64,000 nt of DNA, taken from NCBI GenBank assembly GCA_964526735.1, contig CAZGLO010000002.1, positions 36,116 to 100,115 of the forward strand, in the 5' to 3' direction. The stretch is from JAAUSY01 sp964526735. GTDB lineage: Bacteria; Chloroflexota; Chloroflexia; Chloroflexales; Chloroflexaceae. Made by a program: the position numbers and the translations under genes. The notes beneath the pieces were generated by a model. The model was not told where the DNA came from, searched no databases, and saw nothing but the letters and a program-made list of their open reading frames with translations. Within the stretch, counting starts at the first letter, position 1, and the number at the start of each line of letters is the position of its first letter. Of this stretch, positions 61,761 through 64,000 are shown in pieces.

Positions 61761-62849
61761 CTACGTCCATTTCATAAGGTATGCGCCGGCGGTAATACCC
61801 GGGCCAAGCGCCACAAGCACGCCATAATCGTCTGTTTGGGGAGATTGCGTGCAGATGAGGCGATCAAGCGAGAACAGCACAGAGGCAGAAAGCATATTGC
61901 CGTGCTGCAGCAAGATGTCGTAGCTGATTTGCATCTGCTCGTGCGAAAGCCCCAAACACGATTGACAGGCTTCGAGGATCTTTCGCCCACCCGTGTGAAA
62001 GACCCAATGTTTGACATCATCAATCATCAGATTGTGACGGTCGAGGAGGTTTTGGATGACGTTTGGAACGACTTTCCCAACCAGATCGGGGACAGAACGG
62101 TCGGTGACGCTCTCCCAAAACCCATTTTGGCGTATTGTCACCGCATCAAGCGAGTCGGATGCAAGCTCCTGATACGAATCGATGAGCATGGGGTAGGGGG
62201 TCGTACCAAGATTGCCCTCGCCCAAAATCAACGCCGCGCCGCCTTCGCCAAAGATGAGGTGCTGTACAATCGCCATCTTGCCGTGCGAAGTGGGGTTGAA
62301 GAGCGCAGCGACGGCTTCGGTACACACCACGGCTGCATAACGGGCTTGGCCAGAAAGCAACAAGCTTTGGGCAATCTGTAGCGCGGGTACTGCTCCAGAA
62401 CACCCATGCCCCACCAAGTTGTAGCGGAAGGTATCAGACCTCCCAATTTGGTAGGAGTGGTGCAAGACTTCGGCAATCCCGGGCGACATATAGCCGGTGG
62501 AGGTGGTAGTCACGAGCGCGTCGAGGTTGTCGAGGGAAAATTGGCTCCCCGCGGCAGCATGTAGCGACTCGGCGGCGAGAAGTGGCGCGTAGTGGCGGTG
62601 GTAGGCGGACAAATCTTCAACGGAGATCTCGGCTCCGAAGTCGACGGGCGTTTTGTGGAAGCAGCGTGTCTCAATAGCAGCATTCTGGACAATCATATCG
62701 ACGATTTTATTGCCGTGATAGCCCAAAATGTCGATGATCTCTGCCTGCGAGTAGGGTCGCGGTGCATATGTCCCGATGCCAACAATCCGAATACTCTTCT
62801 CCGTCTCAGACGCGATGAGTGGTGTATACGGTTGGGTTGCTGATTTCAT
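61761..62849 (-). CDS. Type III polyketide synthase (chalcone/stilbene synthase family)
   Basis: Homodimeric condensing enzyme that extends an acyl-CoA with malonyl-CoA to pyrones, resorcinols or related phenolics. The catalytic Cys is in VGHGCSGAVPALQ, His in WVFHTGGRKILEAC and Asn in LLQHGNMLSASVLF. The terminal GPGITAGAYLM is typical of the family and separates it from FabH. Start 62849 (MKSATQPY) is chosen; an upstream TTG at 62891 is possible. A UbiA prenyltransferase lies 88 bases upstream on the same strand, so the product may be prenylated. Confidence 0.9.
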   Translation of the reverse strand: MKSATQPYTPLIASETEKSIRIVGIGTYAPRPYSQAEIIDILGYHGNKIVDMIVQNAAIETRCFHKTPVDFGAEISVEDLSAYHRHYAPLLAAESLHAAAGSQFSLDNLDALVTTTSTGYMSPGIAEVLHHSYQIGRSDTFRYNLVGHGCSGAVPALQIAQSLLLSGQARYAAVVCTEAVAALFNPTSHGKMAIVQHLIFGEGGAALILGEGNLGTTPYPMLIDSYQELASDSLDAVTIRQNGFWESVTDRSVPDLVGKVVPNVIQNLLDRHNLMIDDVKHWVFHTGGRKILEACQSCLGLSHEQMQISYDILLQHGNMLSASVLFSLDRLICTQSPQTDDYGVLVALGPGITAGAYLMKWT

Positions 62850-62937
62850 AAACTTTAGATATTTCCCCCTATCGTTCTGGAGGATGACCAAACAAGGGTA
62901 CCATGAGCAGCGTTGCCCGCTATTGCTTATAGAGTCG

Positions 62938-63792
62938 CTAGAGGATAGCGTGAAACCACCCGATGCCTACGATGGCCATCGCCGCGGCGACACAGCGCCA
63001 CGTGAGGCTCCACGCAGCCGGGCCCGGATGACGGTGGGCATACCACGCGGCGATCCCAATCAATCCACCGGCTATCAATGCCGTGGCCATCAGGAGAAAG
63101 GTGAGCGAAGGCCACGCGGTCGCCAGGGCCAGGATGATGGTCAGCAACGACGTTCCCCACAGCACAAGCCGCGCCCGGTCGGTACCAAGCCACTCAGCTA
63201 GCCCCCCAACCCCAAATGCGCGATCTTCCTCGATGTCTCCCAACGACTGCGCAATGTTGAGCGCGATGCTGGCCGGTACAATCAGAAGCCAGATCCAGGC
63301 AAGCGCCGGACGCCAGTGGTCAAGCGCCGCAAACGGCCACAGCGGTAGCAGAGAAAATGAGACGGCATAAGGAAACCAACTCCAGCGTGTGCCCTTCAAC
63401 CATACGTTGTAGAGCAAACCCGCTCCCGCCGCCAAGAATGGGAAGACAATCCCCACCCACCCAAACATCACCCCACCCACCACCAGCGCACCACTCCCCG
63501 TCACCCACGCGAGCTTCCGCGCCGTGGTTGGGGCAACGCGGCCACTGATAAGCGGGCGGTAGGGCTTTGTTTGCGCGTCGCGCGGCATATCGCAGAGTTC
63601 GTTGGTGATGCCGACACACGCTTGCGCCAATATCACCACCCCAACAACCAACACCAAACGCCACGCATCATCAAGCGCACCTCCATCTGCCAAAAGCGTG
63701 AACACAATCGTTGCCATGAAGATGCTTCCCGCAGCGTAGGGGTGCGTCAGTTCAAGATATGACCAAAGGTTGTTGGTGTGAGGTCTCTTCAT
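62938..63792 (-). CDS. UbiA family prenyltransferase
   Basis: Polytopic membrane enzyme (about nine helices) that attaches an isoprenoid chain to an aromatic acceptor. Both Asp-rich motifs are visible: NELCDMPRDAQTKPYRPL and SLGDIEEDRAFG. At about 284 residues it is normal in length. Start 63792 (MKRPHTNNLWSYL) is chosen; an extended -10 ends only 13 bases upstream and no Shine-Dalgarno is present, so the mRNA would be nearly leaderless. It is followed by the type III polyketide synthase, which suggests that the acceptor is a resorcinol, pyrone or quinone precursor. The family also makes chlorophyll, heme O and quinones. Confidence 0.9.
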   Translation of the reverse strand: MKRPHTNNLWSYLELTHPYAAGSIFMATIVFTLLADGGALDDAWRLVLVVGVVILAQACVGITNELCDMPRDAQTKPYRPLISGRVAPTTARKLAWVTGSGALVVGGVMFGWVGIVFPFLAAGAGLLYNVWLKGTRWSWFPYAVSFSLLPLWPFAALDHWRPALAWIWLLIVPASIALNIAQSLGDIEEDRAFGVGGLAEWLGTDRARLVLWGTSLLTIILALATAWPSLTFLLMATALIAGGLIGIAAWYAHRHPGPAAWSLTWRCVAAAMAIVGIGWFHAIL

Positions 63793-63805
63793 ACGAATAG
63801 CCGCC

Positions 63806-63811
63806 ATTATA
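63806..63811 (-). promoter_or_regulatory. Extended -10 of the UbiA gene
   Basis: On the minus strand the sequence reads CTGTGCTATAAT, followed by 13 bases and the ATG at 63792. The predicted leader is about 6 bases. Confidence 0.6.
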
Positions 63812-63962
63812 GCACAGGCTGCGTCAAGCATACTATAGTACACCCCTCCCGTCAACGACCAAGCGATAGATGGCCAAAAACAACACAATAGCCCCCCCGC
63901 TACGGGAAAGGGCCACTGCCTGCGGACTATATATGACGTGTGGCTGCTTACGGATAGCCCGT

Positions 63963-64000
63963 AAAGCCCAGGTGCTTTAGCCCTGGGATATAAGGGCTTT
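63963..64000 (+). repeat. CTTTAG-loop hairpin at the window edge
   Basis: AAAGCCC/GGGCTTT (63963-63969 and 63994-64000) encloses CCCAGG-TGCTTTAGC-CCTGGG (63967-63987). It resembles the terminal hairpins of the relict element at 61541-61729 and may be the end of a similar element outside the window. The rest of 63812-63962 shows no gene. Confidence 0.4.

Overview
The window reads as a dense bacterial chromosome segment of medium-high GC, with no prophage, rRNA, tRNA or CRISPR array that I can see. Several features together suggest a member of the Chloroflexota, but this is an inference from family knowledge and nothing in the window proves it. They are paired MinD-type ferredoxin ATPases with a NifX-like protein, a GH57 domain attached to TreY, TreS fused to maltokinase, a TagA-type glycosyltransferase pair, isocitrate lyase, and TatB and TatC encoded with short linkers. 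Many genes overlap by 1 to 4 bases (ATGA, TAATG and TGATG junctions). TTG and GTG starts are common.

Layout. 1-2.6 kb: the end of glutamine-dependent NAD synthetase (nadE) and a nicotinamidase-like hydrolase. 2.6-6.9 kb: a large CHAT-protease/NACHT-like/HEAT protein followed by a small one-helix membrane protein. 6.9-9 kb: a histidine phosphatase and an ABC/OLD-like ATPase on the minus strand. 9-12.8 kb: hflX and recN. 12.8-19.3 kb: a surface-polysaccharide run made of an O-antigen-ligase/TPR protein, a WecA/MraY-type transferase, a YbjQ protein and two tandem WecB/TagA/CpsF transferases. 19.3-20.9 kb: a gene-poor stretch with a small cysteine-rich peptide behind a structured leader, a decayed small frame and a CBS-pair protein. 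21-28.8 kb (minus): a polytopic membrane protein, an SMR/EamA-like half transporter, sbcC, sbcD, and an AT-rich FkbM methyltransferase island. 28.9-39.8 kb (minus): a trehalose block of TreS-maltokinase, TreZ and a giant GH57-TreY fusion. 40-45.9 kb: a membrane-anchored Mrr-like protein, fabG, accC, nusB, acpP, tatB and tatC. 45.9-50 kb (minus): an NTF2-like protein and nadC, nadB and nadA, headed by a promoter with two near-identical palindromic operators. 50.4-52.9 kb (minus): an iron-sulfur maturation-like cluster (NifX-like, two MinD/ferredoxin ATPases, MIP18-like). 53-58.7 kb: a hypothetical protein, a SpoU methyltransferase, a GH31 glucosidase and dnaA. 58.8-63.9 kb (minus): a small membrane protein, isocitrate lyase, an alpha/beta hydrolase, a relict mobile element with a structured RNA, a type III polyketide synthase and a UbiA prenyltransferase.

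How they fit together. NAD metabolism is represented twice: salvage and final amidation at the left end, and de novo quinolinate synthesis at 46-50 kb. The trehalose genes would convert alpha-glucan and maltose into trehalose and maltose-1-phosphate. The polyketide synthase and prenyltransferase probably make a prenylated or quinone-like lipid. The least explained parts are the CHAT/NACHT locus, the paired nad operators, the cysteine-rich peptide, the RNA-like element at 61.5-61.7 kb and the FkbM island. Many promoters share an extended -10 of the form TGTGYTATAAT, and at least two lie so close to the start codon that the mRNA may be leaderless.
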